NCBI GenBank assembly: GCA_039934635.1 | Contig: JBDTLT010000025.1 | Span: 1 to 39,129, forward strand | DNA length: 39,129 nucleotides | DNA from: DATLFA01 sp039934635 | GTDB lineage: Bacteria > Actinomycetota > Acidimicrobiia > Acidimicrobiales > WLNW01 | Direction of reading: 5' to 3' | In this document: positions 1 through 9,906 of the stretch, piece after piece | Layout of the letters: each line of letters starts with the position of its first letter | Numbering within the stretch: the stretch's first letter is position 1 | The notes under the pieces: model-generated | The model's input: the letters and a program-made list of their open reading frames with translations, nothing else | What the model was told of the DNA's origin: nothing | The model's database searches: none | Translations under genes and position numbers: made by a program

Positions 1-198
1 GCGAAACGGCGCCACCACCTCATTCACCGAACGCAGCAACAACGTGCGCACACTCTCGTCGTAGACGAACGCGGGACGACACGACGCGATGCCGGGCACC
101 GAGATGGCGCTCGTCGCCCGGCCGAGGCGGCGCGAGCATCCTTCGCAGGGCGCGGCACCAACGACACCGCACGCCGGGCACCGCTTGGGGAACAACAC
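1..198 (-). CDS. ComF family protein, N-terminal part (runs off left edge)
   Basis: A minus-strand frame is open from a GTG at 198 to the window edge (66 codons, no stop). It begins with a LFPKRCPACG-type opening and a four-cysteine zinc-ribbon pattern (C7, C10, C18, C21) ending in PCEGC. That is the N-terminal signature of ComF/amidophosphoribosyltransferase-like proteins, linked to DNA uptake in naturally competent bacteria and of unclear role elsewhere. The phosphoribosyltransferase domain would lie outside the window. An in-frame TAA at 208-210 limits the start to GTG 198 or TTG 195. A TAAGGT box ends exactly six bases before GTG 198, which suggests a leaderless transcript starting at that codon. 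It lies downstream of ahcY on the same strand, with a long palindrome between them. Confidence 0.8.
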   Translation of the reverse strand, partial: MLFPKRCPACGVVGAAPCEGCSRRLGRATSAISVPGIASCRPAFVYDESVRTLLLRSVNEVVAPFR

Positions 199-204
199 CC
201 CTCG

Positions 205-210
205 ACCTTA
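205..210 (-). promoter_or_regulatory. Putative -10 box for a leaderless comF mRNA
   Basis: Read on the minus strand the hexamer is TAAGGT (TANNNT), followed by six bases and then the GTG at 198. This is the same geometry as upstream of ftsH, birA and accA in this window. No clear -35 hexamer was seen. Confidence 0.45.
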
Positions 211-236
211 CGTACCCCCTACGACACTCCCAATTC

Positions 237-287
237 CGAACTCGCTGTCGAACGTGGGCCTATGACCCACGTTCGACAGCGAGAACG
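237..287. repeat. 51-bp palindromic repeat, copy 1
   Basis: A perfect 18-bp inverted repeat occupies 241-258 and 266-283 with a 7-nt loop, CCTATGA. The arms are bounded by CGAA on the left and AACG on the right, so an outer C-G/G-C clamp is separated from the stem by AA/AA mismatches. The same 51-nt design occurs at 37788-37838 and 38791-38841. The arms differ from those copies at paired, compensatory positions (CTGTCG here, CAGTCA there). The loop fits the other copies better when this copy is read in reverse. It lies 55 bases after the ahcY stop, so it could also act as a terminator hairpin, but no T-tract follows. Confidence 0.9.
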
Positions 288-342
288 AGCCCTGCGGGAT
301 GCGCGAGCCGAGCGCTCGCGCGAGGCCGCCGACAAGCACAGC

Positions 343-1788
<1,446 letters not shown>

Positions 1789-1896
1789 CGGATACTCCTA
1801 GGGGTCTTGGGCGCGCTGACAGGCGCGCGTATGTCTGCGTTGGTGAAAGCTGGGGTCTTCTGACGCCCGTGCAGGCAGCCCTCGGCGACAAGTCTA
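1789..1896 (-). promoter_or_regulatory. Probable ahcY promoter and 5' leader
   Basis: In the 172-base gap before ahcY, a TAGACT hexamer (plus coordinates 1891-1896) fits a -10 box and would give a leader of roughly 95 nt. The leader contains a GCGCGC/GCGCGC hairpin (1811-1816 with 1823-1828), two copies of AAGACCCC, and the TAGGAG ribosome site just before GTG 1788. I looked for the conserved cores of SAH and SAM riboswitches and did not find a convincing match. Promoter and leader are therefore inferred. Confidence 0.3.
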
Positions 1897-1960
1897 CGGC
1901 AGCGATGCCCGAGCGGCCTCGGAAAGAGTGGGAAACGCTTCGGCAGAGTGGCCGCAGGGA

Positions 1961-3004
1961 CTAGGCCAGACGTCCGTCGAGTTCGCCGAGCACCGGAGTC
2001 GGCCCCGGATCGAGACCCTCTTGCGCCGCGATGAACAGCGACACGTAGTCGCCGAACGCGATGAGGTCGAACAGCTGCGCCAGACGGCCGACGCCCTCGG
2101 CGCGCACTTCGTGCACCGAGGCGACCACTTCTTCTTGGGTCTCGTTGATGAAGGCGAACGAGCGAGCCACCCGAGGTGGTTCGAAGGCGTGGCGCAGGTG
2201 CACGGCCGTCAGCACCTGACGGGTCATGTCGCCGTGCTGGCCCCAACCGGCGATCTCGTTGTGGTTGAGTTCGGGCACGACGTTGTAGAAGGCCGGCTCC
2301 TTCGCATTTTCGTTGATCTGGCACTTCCAGCGGTAGGCCGCGACCGCGCCGAGCGAGCCGGCCCCGTAGACCAGCGGCATCGTGCGGCCGAGCCGGCGGG
2401 CGAGCTCGCGCGCCGCGTTGCGATCGTCACTCATCTGTGCGACGCGTCGCTGCAGCTGTGCGATCGCGGCATCGAGCTCCGCTTCGATACCCGGCAACAA
2501 CCCGAGGCGACCGAGCAACACGAGCGGCGGAACGGCCACCGCAGCCATCGCCGCGCGTGGCGCGGCGATGGCCGGATCGAGCGCGACAAACGGCACGCGC
2601 CACTTGCGGGCCAACTCGGCCATCGTTCCCCCGCTGGACAACACGACGACGCGGGCACCCGCCTGGCGCGCCGCCTCGAACGCGTCGAGCGTCTCTGCCG
2701 TCTCGCCCGAAAACGAAATGGCGAACACCAGCGACTCGGCGGATACGAACGCGGGTACTTGATGGTCTTTGACGACGACCACGGGGACCGCCGAGATGGG
2801 TTGAGCGATCGCCGCAAGAACGTCACCGCCGATGCCCGACGCGCCCATGCCCAGCGCAACCACGTGGCGAATGGGTGGTGCACCGTGCGCCGGGTCGATC
2901 GATTGCACGTCGAGCTCGTTGGCGACGCGGCGCGCGTCGATGGCCTGCCGCGGCCACGACGCCGCCAGCTCGAACAAGCCGAGCGAATCGAGCGGTGCGG
3001 TCAC
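1961..3004 (-). CDS. Bifunctional phosphoglucose/phosphomannose isomerase-type SIS protein
   Basis: This 347-residue sugar-isomerase (SIS) protein probably interconverts glucose-6-P or mannose-6-P with fructose-6-P and so feeds manB. Visible features are GMGASGIGGD at 52-61 (sugar-phosphate loop), SFSGETAET at 97-105, and PELNHNEIAGW at 244-254, whose Glu and His correspond to the catalytic residues of the PGI/PMI family. Its start is GTG 3004, overlapping the upstream Trm112-like stop by GTGA, so the two are translationally coupled. The equivalent position in M. tuberculosis (Rv3256c) also holds a SIS protein beside manB. Whether it truly has both activities cannot be told from sequence. Confidence 0.85.
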   Translation of the reverse strand: MTAPLDSLGLFELAASWPRQAIDARRVANELDVQSIDPAHGAPPIRHVVALGMGASGIGGDVLAAIAQPISAVPVVVVKDHQVPAFVSAESLVFAISFSGETAETLDAFEAARQAGARVVVLSSGGTMAELARKWRVPFVALDPAIAAPRAAMAAVAVPPLVLLGRLGLLPGIEAELDAAIAQLQRRVAQMSDDRNAARELARRLGRTMPLVYGAGSLGAVAAYRWKCQINENAKEPAFYNVVPELNHNEIAGWGQHGDMTRQVLTAVHLRHAFEPPRVARSFAFINETQEEVVASVHEVRAEGVGRLAQLFDLIAFGDYVSLFIAAQEGLDPGPTPVLGELDGRLA

Positions 3005-3237
3005 GCGGAGAACGTGGGCGATAGGCCGTCGGCCTCGATCTTGCCCATGATGCGATCGTGTTCGTCGTCGGCCACGGTCGTGGCCTCGTCGATGAGCATG
3101 ATCGGAATATCGTCCCGCACGTCGTAGCGCAGCTTGAGGCGCGGGTTGTAGAGCGCGTTCTCGTCCGCGAGGTAATAGAGCGGACCCTTGTCCTGCGGGC
3201 AGGCAAGGATCTCGAGCAGCCGTGGATCGAGGCTCAC
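3001..3237 (-). CDS. Trm112-like small protein (UPF0434 family)
   Basis: This 78-residue protein opens with SLDPRLLEILACPQDKGPLYYL, the Trm112/UPF0434 signature. In eukaryotes Trm112 is a partner of methyltransferases; the bacterial role is not established, though the gene often sits in carbohydrate or tRNA-modification operons. Only one cysteine is present, so the zinc knuckle of full Trm112 is not formed. An upstream in-frame TTG at 3243 exists, but AGGAG directly abuts it. The GTG at 3237 has AGGAG with an ideal six-base gap and is the better start. The gene lies between manB and the PGI/PMI gene and overlaps the latter by four bases. Confidence 0.8.
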   Translation of the reverse strand: MSLDPRLLEILACPQDKGPLYYLADENALYNPRLKLRYDVRDDIPIMLIDEATTVADDEHDRIMGKIEADGLSPTFSA

Positions 3238-3296
3238 CGCCAACTCCTAGGGTCGATGCGGAGGCCCGATCTTATACGGCGTCAGCCAAGGTTGTG

Positions 3297-4658
3297 TCAG
3301 CTCGGATTGATCAGCTGGCGCACCTCGGCCACGTGGGCGTCACGGGACTCTGGGTTGGCCGCCTCGAGGTTGAGCCGCAGCAAGGGTTCGGTGTTGGACG
3401 CACGGAGGTTGAACCACCAATCGCCACAATCGACCGTGAGGCCGTCGAGACGATCTTGGTCGTTGGTCCCGAAGATCGATGACACGTGCTCGATGACTGC
3501 CGACGCGTCGCTCACGCGAAAGTTGATCTCGCCCGACGCGGCATAGCGATCGAGCGGTCGCAGCAACTCGGACAGCGGCCGGCCCGCGCGGCTCATGGCT
3601 TCGAGCACGATGAGGGCGGCGATGAGACCGGAGTCGGCGCGGAAGTTGTCGCGGAAGTAGTAGTGCCCCGAGTGCTCACCGCCGAAGGCCGCGCCGGTCT
3701 CGGCCATGACCTGTTTGATGAACGAGTGGCCGACACGCGTCCGCACCGGCGTGCCGCCGTGCTCGCGGATCGTCTCGGGCACGGTCTTCGAACAAATGAG
3801 ATTGTGGATGATCGTCGAACCGGGGTATTTGTCGAGCACGCTCGTCGCCACCAACGCCGTCGTGAGCGAACCGGAGACAGGTCGCGCCTGCTCGTCGACG
3901 AGGAACACGCGATCCGCGTCGCCGTCGAAGGCGAGACCGATGTCCGCTCCCGTATCGAGCACGCGCGCCATGAGATCTTTGAGATTCTCGGGTTGGATCG
4001 GGTCGGCGGGATGATTGGGGAACGTGCCATCGAGCTCTTCGAACAAGATCTCGAGGTGAAGCGGAAGGCCACGGAAAACCGCGGGTACGACCATGCCGCC
4101 CATGCCGTTGGCGGTGTCGGCGACGACTTTGAGCGGGCGCAGCGCGCTCACATCGATGAAGGACCGCACGTGCGCGGCGAAATCTTCGAGGAGCTCGAGC
4201 GATGTACCGCGACCACGCTTGTTGCCGTCGACGTCGCGCAACTGCCCGCTCGCCGCGAGCTCTTTGATGCGCAAGAGCCCCGACTCTTCGCCGATGGGCT
4301 TGGCGCCGGCGAGACACAGCTTGATGCCGTTGTACTGCGCGGGATTGTGCGAGGCGGTGAACACCGCGCCAGGGGCGTTGAGCTTGCCCGACGCGTAATA
4401 CAACATGTCGGTCGACGTCAGGCCGAGATAGGTCACGTCGACACCTTGGGTCATCGCGCCCTCGGCGAACGCATGAGACAAGTCGAGCCCCGAGGGCCGC
4501 ATGTCACGCGCGAGCAAGATGCGGTCGACCTGCGGATCGGTTTCGCGTGCGAACACCGCGAACGCCCCACCAATGGCACGACACATCGACACGTCGAGTT
4601 GCTCGGGGACGGTGCCCCGAATGTCATACGCCTTGAATACTTGATCGAACGATGGCAT
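3297..4658 (-). CDS. manB: Phosphomannomutase/phosphoglucomutase
   Basis: This 453-residue alpha-D-phosphohexomutase should convert mannose-6-P to mannose-1-P for GDP-mannose synthesis, possibly acting on glucose phosphates as well. All four active-site loops are intact: phosphoserine loop TASHNP at 101-106 (Ser103), metal loop DGDADR at 245-250, sugar-specificity loop GGEHSGH at 326-332, and phosphate-binding RASNTEP at 419-425. GEHSGH is typical of PMM/PGM enzymes. The start is ATG 4658, with AGGAG eight bases upstream. It lies in the minus-strand block between the GtrA-GT2 fusion and the Trm112/isomerase pair. A manB next to DUF3499 and a SIS isomerase is a recurrent actinobacterial arrangement. 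Confidence 0.93.
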   Translation of the reverse strand: MPSFDQVFKAYDIRGTVPEQLDVSMCRAIGGAFAVFARETDPQVDRILLARDMRPSGLDLSHAFAEGAMTQGVDVTYLGLTSTDMLYYASGKLNAPGAVFTASHNPAQYNGIKLCLAGAKPIGEESGLLRIKELAASGQLRDVDGNKRGRGTSLELLEDFAAHVRSFIDVSALRPLKVVADTANGMGGMVVPAVFRGLPLHLEILFEELDGTFPNHPADPIQPENLKDLMARVLDTGADIGLAFDGDADRVFLVDEQARPVSGSLTTALVATSVLDKYPGSTIIHNLICSKTVPETIREHGGTPVRTRVGHSFIKQVMAETGAAFGGEHSGHYYFRDNFRADSGLIAALIVLEAMSRAGRPLSELLRPLDRYAASGEINFRVSDASAVIEHVSSIFGTNDQDRLDGLTVDCGDWWFNLRASNTEPLLRLNLEAANPESRDAHVAEVRQLINPS

Positions 4659-4688
4659 CAGTTGTGCTCCTACGGGCCCGCGGGCAAC

Positions 4689-5876
4689 TTAGCGGGTGAG
4701 ATTGGTCGCGCTCGCGCCGCGTGGAGGCAACTCGCTCGCATCACTGAAGTAGCGGCCTTCACGAGCCCACCACCGCACCCGCACGATATCGACGACGAGC
4801 CGCAGACCGTCGCGCACGATCTTCACGGTCGAACGCTCGGAGTTTTCAACGGTCACGGGCACTTCTGCAAGTGACAGCCGGTGACGCTCGACGAGATGGA
4901 AGATCTCGACATCGAAAGCAAAGCCGTCGATCTGCGAGGCGGAGAAGATCAACCGGGCCACATCTGACCGAAATGCCTTCAAGCCACACTGCGTATCTCG
5001 GTACTGACCGAGCAACAGCGCGTGTGTCGCCAAGTTGACGAGCCGACCCCCGATCTCGCGAATGCGCCGGGCCCGCACCAACGTGGAGGTCGCGACGTGG
5101 CGACGATTGCCCACGACGACGTCCCATCCGCTCTCGATCTTCTCCAGCAGGGTGATGATCTGCGCGGGCGCGTACGCAAGATCGGCGTCGGTGAACACCA
5201 CGGTGCGTCCCGAGGCCGCCAGCACGCCCGCACGTACCGCCGCGCCCTTGCCCCGGTTCTTCGGTTGCACGAGCACGAGATCCGCTCCCGCGGCGCGCGC
5301 GTGCGCCGCGGTGTCGTCCGCGGAGCCGTCGTCCACCACCACGATCTCGACGCCGCCGTCGTGGTTCACCGTCGCGAGGTCACGCCGCAGTCGTTCGATC
5401 GTCGGACCGATGCGGCCCTCTTCGTGATAGGCGGGCACGACCACCGACAAGCGGACCGCACCAGGGGCGATGGGCCGATTGGATGGCGCGTCCTGTTCCC
5501 GGCGCACGACGCGGAACAGCAGCGAACGATGCGCGCCGACGCGAACGATCGCCGCCAGGGCGACGGCGCCCAGCTTCGGCCAGAACACGGTGTGCCCTGG
5601 GCGCGAGAACGCCAGCAGCATCAACAGATCCACGGCACCGGCGACAATGACGACGGGCACGAAGAGTTGCAGCCGCTGCACCCACCGCACGTAGGGATCG
5701 TTGCGCAGCGTGATCCACCGGTGCAGCACCGCAGACGTCAACGCGGCGACGACGAGCGCGAGTATGTCGGCACCGACGAGTTGATCGAAGACCGCGTGCG
5801 CGACCAGGAAGACGGTCACGTCGACCACGGTCGCGACGAGGCCGACCGCGGCATAACGCCGAATCCGCTGTCTCAC
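4689..5876 (-). CDS. GtrA-like membrane domain fused to a GT2 polyprenyl-phosphate sugar transferase
   Basis: A 395-residue two-domain protein. Residues about 5-125 form four hydrophobic helices with a GtrA-like pattern. GtrA-family proteins are thought to help flip or handle polyprenyl-phosphate sugars. Residues about 142-375 are a GT-A fold family 2 transferase of the dolichyl-phosphate glucosyl/mannosyltransferase type, with LSVVVPAYHEEGRIG, VDDGS at 181-185, NRGKGAAVRAG, and the DxD motif in TDADL at 229-233. The likely reaction is transfer of hexose from a nucleotide sugar to polyprenyl phosphate on the cytoplasmic face. In many bacteria these two functions are separate genes. GTG 5876 overlaps the stop of the large upstream membrane-protein gene by GTGA, suggesting that protein uses the lipid-linked sugar made here. 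Confidence 0.85.
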   Translation of the reverse strand: MRQRIRRYAAVGLVATVVDVTVFLVAHAVFDQLVGADILALVVAALTSAVLHRWITLRNDPYVRWVQRLQLFVPVVIVAGAVDLLMLLAFSRPGHTVFWPKLGAVALAAIVRVGAHRSLLFRVVRREQDAPSNRPIAPGAVRLSVVVPAYHEEGRIGPTIERLRRDLATVNHDGGVEIVVVDDGSADDTAAHARAAGADLVLVQPKNRGKGAAVRAGVLAASGRTVVFTDADLAYAPAQIITLLEKIESGWDVVVGNRRHVATSTLVRARRIREIGGRLVNLATHALLLGQYRDTQCGLKAFRSDVARLIFSASQIDGFAFDVEIFHLVERHRLSLAEVPVTVENSERSTVKIVRDGLRLVVDIVRVRWWAREGRYFSDASELPPRGASATNLTR

Positions 5877-8764
5877 TCCCGCAGGCGGTCGGTCGAACCG
5901 ACGTCCTCTACGGCCGCGCCGAGCGCGACGTCGGGCTCGTCAGGAAAGACGATGGCCTCGTTCGGATAGACGAACGGCATCGCCTCCATCGCGTCGATCG
6001 GTGGGCCGTCGACCGCTGGTTTCGGGCGACGACGACACGCACGGCCGATGGGATCCCACAAGGGACGGCGATCGGCTTCGACCTTTGCCCGGAACAACAA
6101 GAACAGCGCAACGATGCCGAGCAGTGTGAGCGCGTTGGCGAAATAGTCGATGCCGACATAGCCATAGTGCAGTCGCACGTGGTTGCTCGTGGGTATGACC
6201 ACCATGAGGTTCGGCGTGACCCGATAGGGACCCTCACCGCCGGATACTTTCCAGTTCGGGAAATACGAGACCTTCACCAACACCGGCACGCCGGGCTGGT
6301 CGACGTCGAACACGACTTCGTCATCGTCCCAACTGATGTTGCTCACCTTTATCTGGGGCAGCGGCGTCTGCGGCGGAGAGCAACTGGGGTCGGTGTTGGT
6401 CGGCGCGACCACGCCCACCTCGTCGGTGGGAAGACACGCCGCCCAGCGCGTCCATTCTTGCGGACCCGACGCGGCGCGCAACACGCTCCATTCGTCGGGA
6501 TTGTTGAAGAACTGGACTGCGGGCTGCAGCCAACCAAGATCTACGCAATCGGTATCGTTGGCGGAGCAGGTCGTCTGGTGTTCGGTGATGTTGCTGTAGA
6601 CAACCGGCTGGAACGAGAGTGGCTGCACCATGTCGCTGCCGGCGACCATGAACACGTGCCACGGACCGGCCGCGCCGGTCGTGACTTCGGTGAGATCGGG
6701 ATTGAGCCCGGCCTGCCGTACCGCTTCGGGGCTCGATGCCATGTAATAGCGGACACCCATCAGTTGCAGTTGCTTGATGCCGAGCTCGACGTCGAAGTTG
6801 GGATACGTGATGTGGCTCTGTGCCCGCGACGGGCCAACGGAGAGTGCCGATTGGTTCAAGAAATGGAACGCGGTGGTCGACGACGCTTCGAAGTACAAGC
6901 CTTCTTGCGAGGGGATGCACCCGTCGGTCCAGTGCGGCAACAACATCATCGCCATGGTGGTGCCGTAGGCCTCTTGGCCACCGTCGTATTCCCACATCGC
7001 GCGACCACAACCGTGTTGCTCGCCGATCGAGCGCATCATCTGGTTGATCGCGTAGTACTCGGGGTAGCCACCGAACTTGTCTCGGGGCGTGCGCGCTTCG
7101 TAGCCGCGCCAATTCCACTCGGCCCACCCCTGTAGGAAGCTGGTGTCGCGCGTCGTGATCAACGACAGCTTCTTGGGCCAGTGATAGACGCCGGCGTCGT
7201 CGACATAACCGCCGGGAAGCGCTCGCAACGAGGGGCCGAACACCAACCACATCGCCATGAAGGCTGCAATCGGCGCGCCACTGCGCACGAACGTCTTGAG
7301 CTCGGGCGAACGCAGCAGATCGGCCAGCGTGCGAGCGGCCTCACCGACGCCGACCGCGGCGAGCAGATAGACGAAGAGGTAGTACGGCGGCAAGATGCGG
7401 CCGTTCCAAAGACGCCCTTCGGGCAGGAAGCGAAAAGCCCCCGCGACTGCGGCCGCGCTCAGCGCCAACACGACACCCATGCGGTTGCGGCGCACGACCG
7501 ACAACCCGAAGCCGACTACGGCGAACGCGAACACCAACCGGAACGGTGGCGAGTCTTTGAGCACGTGCTCGGTCTCGGGGAAATTGCGCCACAACAGGGA
7601 GTTGGCGTAGGTCTTGATCTTCACCCAGCCCATGTCATTGACATAAGTACGTTTGGCGAAGAACGGCAGGACCCAGAAGGCGCTGAGCGCGCCACCGACG
7701 GAGCCGACGAGCGCCAGCGTCTTGAGCTGTGTGCGACCGACGCGTACGAGGAACATGATGAGCGTCACGCCGATCACCACGAAGGCCACGAGCAGGTGGC
7801 ACAGCGCGCACGCGGCGAAGATCGCCGCGGCCCAACCTCGCCCCTTGCCGGTCTCGAGCGCGCGGTGCATGAGCCCGAGGTAGACGAGCGACAGCGAGAG
7901 CGACAGCGAGAACGCGAACTCGCCCGCCATCGTCGACGCGATGTTGCCGCCCAAGATGTTGAACGACCGATCGAAGACGAACGGGAGCATGGCCACTGAC
8001 AACATCGCCGGCACCGGGAACGGCATGTTCGAGAAGCGGCCCAGCAAATAGGCCGACAACGGCATCGACAACACGCCGAGTGCCGCGACGATCTTGAAGG
8101 CCACGCCGTAGGGCATGCCGACGACGAGCAGGGTGACGAAGCACGCGGTGGTGACGACCCACCGCCGGTAGGGATACAAGCGCGGCTCGCGGTATGCCCG
8201 GTGCACCGCGATCGCCATCGCGCCGACCATCAGCGCGGCCGGGATCGGATCGAGCCCGATGTTGAGCAGCACGATCAACAGCGACGGCAACACCATGTAG
8301 AACTGGAATGCCGGGAATCCGTCGTACCAATCGGGTGCCCAACCCGCGAGACGTCCCTTGGGCAGCAGGTGATCGCGCAGATATGCAGGGCCCCACACGT
8401 GCGCGCCCATGTCGCCGCCCGTCGGCGTGGTGTTGCGCAGTATCAAGCCGGGATGGAGCACCGACAAGATGAGCAGAGTCGCCGCCGCGACGGTGAGGAA
8501 CGTGATGATGCGCCGCCATCCGAGCGCCATGAAACGAACCCAGACGCGATCGATCCATACGGGAGCGTCCCAATCGATGTCCTCGCCGTCGTCGGCGTCG
8601 AAGGGGGCATCGGCCGGAGCGACCTCGTGCGCCGAATGGGCGACCGGACGCACCGGAGGCGCGGGATCGTCGACGATCGTCGCGACCACCTCGCCGTGAG
8701 TGGATGCGGCGGATCCAACGGCGCTGTCTTCAGTCGAAGTGGGGGCTTCCATTGCGCCGTCCAT
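5873..8764 (-). CDS. Large multi-membrane protein, PTPS-related/YfhO-like (GT-C-type) family
   Basis: The 963-residue product has an acidic cytoplasmic N-terminus of about 75 residues, then many transmembrane helices (about 88 to 500), a large extracytoplasmic domain (about 520-880), one more helix near 885-905, and an acidic tail. After the first helix it reads GGDMGAHVWGPAYLRDHLLP and then GWAPDWYDGFPAFQFY, which matches proteins annotated as 6-pyruvoyl-tetrahydropterin-synthase-related. An acidic residue in the first outer loop and this topology resemble GT-C transferases that use polyprenyl-phosphate sugars. The name does not imply pterin chemistry. It is translationally coupled to the GtrA-GT2 gene downstream. 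ATG 8764 has only a weak ribosome site, and an in-frame ATG four codons later (8752) is an alternative. Confidence 0.75.
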   Translation of the reverse strand: MDGAMEAPTSTEDSAVGSAASTHGEVVATIVDDPAPPVRPVAHSAHEVAPADAPFDADDGEDIDWDAPVWIDRVWVRFMALGWRRIITFLTVAAATLLILSVLHPGLILRNTTPTGGDMGAHVWGPAYLRDHLLPKGRLAGWAPDWYDGFPAFQFYMVLPSLLIVLLNIGLDPIPAALMVGAMAIAVHRAYREPRLYPYRRWVVTTACFVTLLVVGMPYGVAFKIVAALGVLSMPLSAYLLGRFSNMPFPVPAMLSVAMLPFVFDRSFNILGGNIASTMAGEFAFSLSLSLSLVYLGLMHRALETGKGRGWAAAIFAACALCHLLVAFVVIGVTLIMFLVRVGRTQLKTLALVGSVGGALSAFWVLPFFAKRTYVNDMGWVKIKTYANSLLWRNFPETEHVLKDSPPFRLVFAFAVVGFGLSVVRRNRMGVVLALSAAAVAGAFRFLPEGRLWNGRILPPYYLFVYLLAAVGVGEAARTLADLLRSPELKTFVRSGAPIAAFMAMWLVFGPSLRALPGGYVDDAGVYHWPKKLSLITTRDTSFLQGWAEWNWRGYEARTPRDKFGGYPEYYAINQMMRSIGEQHGCGRAMWEYDGGQEAYGTTMAMMLLPHWTDGCIPSQEGLYFEASSTTAFHFLNQSALSVGPSRAQSHITYPNFDVELGIKQLQLMGVRYYMASSPEAVRQAGLNPDLTEVTTGAAGPWHVFMVAGSDMVQPLSFQPVVYSNITEHQTTCSANDTDCVDLGWLQPAVQFFNNPDEWSVLRAASGPQEWTRWAACLPTDEVGVVAPTNTDPSCSPPQTPLPQIKVSNISWDDDEVVFDVDQPGVPVLVKVSYFPNWKVSGGEGPYRVTPNLMVVIPTSNHVRLHYGYVGIDYFANALTLLGIVALFLLFRAKVEADRRPLWDPIGRACRRRPKPAVDGPPIDAMEAMPFVYPNEAIVFPDEPDVALGAAVEDVGSTDRLRE

Positions 8765-8808
8765 CGTTGCAGGTTGGCTCGCCGCAGTGGGCGCACCCTA
8801 GTTGGCAG

Positions 8809-9006
8809 TCAGCGGCGCATCGCCTCGGCCCGCTTGGCCGCATCGTCGGAGAGATCGGCGAGAACGCCGTCGAGCTTTACCGGCGCGCCGTCGGCTCGCC
8901 AACTGCGTCGATCACACTTCGAACATGACTGCAGTGTCCGAGTGCCCTCCGCAACGTTGATCGTGATGATCACCAGACTGCCACCACATCGCTCGCAGGT
9001 GTCCAC
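8809..9006 (-). CDS. Small zinc-ribbon protein
   Basis: A 65-residue protein with two CxxC knuckles, CERCGG near residues 4-9 and CSKCDRRSW near 28-36, followed by a charged tail. The frame stays open further upstream to 9084, but that extension is basic and low in order. The GTG at 9006 is preceded by GAGGAAGG at a good distance, so I place the start there. It lies between the CPBP protease gene and the large membrane-protein gene on the same strand. The four cysteines should bind one zinc ion. I do not recognise a specific function; an RNA-, DNA- or protein-binding adaptor is possible. Confidence 0.65.
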   Translation of the reverse strand: MDTCERCGGSLVIITINVAEGTRTLQSCSKCDRRSWRADGAPVKLDGVLADLSDDAAKRAEAMRR

Positions 9007-9135
9007 GGGGCCCCTTCCTCGATGACGGGCGCCCGACCACAACCGATCGACTCGCCCACGCGCCGCCCGACGCAGGAAGTCCATCGGCCGGGGCCGCCGT
9101 GGTTTGAGGAATTCGCCGCTTCGCTGGAGGTCGAG

Positions 9136-9906
9136 CTAGCTCAGGAGCAGCGCGATGACGGTCGTGGCGTTGAACGCCACATGCGCCCAGATGGCGGGCC
9201 CGAGACGCTGTGACCGCTGCGCCAGCGTGCCGGCGATCGCGCCGAAGATCACGAGTGCCAGGAATTGGAGCACCTGGAAGTGGGCCAGCGCGAACAGAAC
9301 CGAGGCGGCGCCGACGGCCAGCACCGGTTGCATCCGGCGCTCGAGCGATCGCAACAACAGCCCGCGGAAGAAGAGCTCCTCGATGATCGGCGCACCGATC
9401 ACCGTCAGCAACACCAGCAACACGACGCCGATGCCGTGGGCCCGATCCGTGAGTGATCGGGCCTCGGCCGAGACATCGGGATTGCCCAAAAGGCGCAGCA
9501 ACGGCCAGTACACGAGCGGGATCACGACGACCTGGGCGAGGAATCCGGCGAGAAGACCGACAGGGATGTCGCGCCATTCCATGCGCAGGCCGAAATCGGC
9601 GACAACACCGCGGCCCTTGGTCGCGGCGTAGGCAACGGCCCCGAGCATGCCGACCCACAGCGGGATCTGGAGCAAGGTGATCAGCCACAGCGGTGTCAGC
9701 TTGGGCGCCGTCAGGGCGCCGTCGGTGGCGACCTGGGCCGCGATGCGCCCGGCGGCGGCCCCGTGCTCGCTCCATTTGCCCGTGTAGTCGCCACGGGCGT
9801 TGATGACCACGCCCCCGACCACGCCGGCGAGGAGTATGGACACCACCAGGCCGACGAGGGCGTCGGTCAGGCCCCAGCTCTTACCCGACGCGCTGGACGC
9901 GCCCAT
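9136..9906 (-). CDS. CPBP-family intramembrane metalloprotease (CAAX protease-like)
   Basis: The 256-residue membrane protein has about six to seven hydrophobic segments and the three ABI/CPBP motifs: EELFFRG (Glu176-Glu177 and Arg181), FALAHF with His209, and HVAFNAT with His242 and Asn246. These residues form the intramembrane metal site in Rce1-type proteases. Bacterial members include bacteriocin self-immunity and envelope-maintenance proteins; the substrate here is unknown. The assigned ATG at 9906 lies inside the 3' end of the DUF3499 gene (26-bp overlap), which suggests co-transcription and coupling. A later start cannot be excluded because no strong ribosome site is visible. Confidence 0.9.
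   Translation of the reverse strand: MGASSASGKSWGLTDALVGLVVSILLAGVVGGVVINARGDYTGKWSEHGAAAGRIAAQVATDGALTAPKLTPLWLITLLQIPLWVGMLGAVAYAATKGRGVVADFGLRMEWRDIPVGLLAGFLAQVVVIPLVYWPLLRLLGNPDVSAEARSLTDRAHGIGVVLLVLLTVIGAPIIEELFFRGLLLRSLERRMQPVLAVGAASVLFALAHFQVLQFLALVIFGAIAGTLAQRSQRLGPAIWAHVAFNATTVIALLLS

Noticed and set aside
237..287. CRISPR-like or tRNA-like reading of the palindromes
   Set aside because: There is no repeat-spacer array and no cloverleaf; each is a single simple hairpin.
1789..1960. SAH or SAM riboswitch before ahcY
   Set aside because: The conserved core segments are not present; only loose similarity (GAGGGCUGC, CACCAACG) was seen.
5873..8764. Pterin synthase function for the 963-residue protein
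   Set aside because: Only the family label mentions 6-pyruvoyl-tetrahydropterin synthase; the protein is a multi-membrane protein without the zinc-histidine site of that enzyme.
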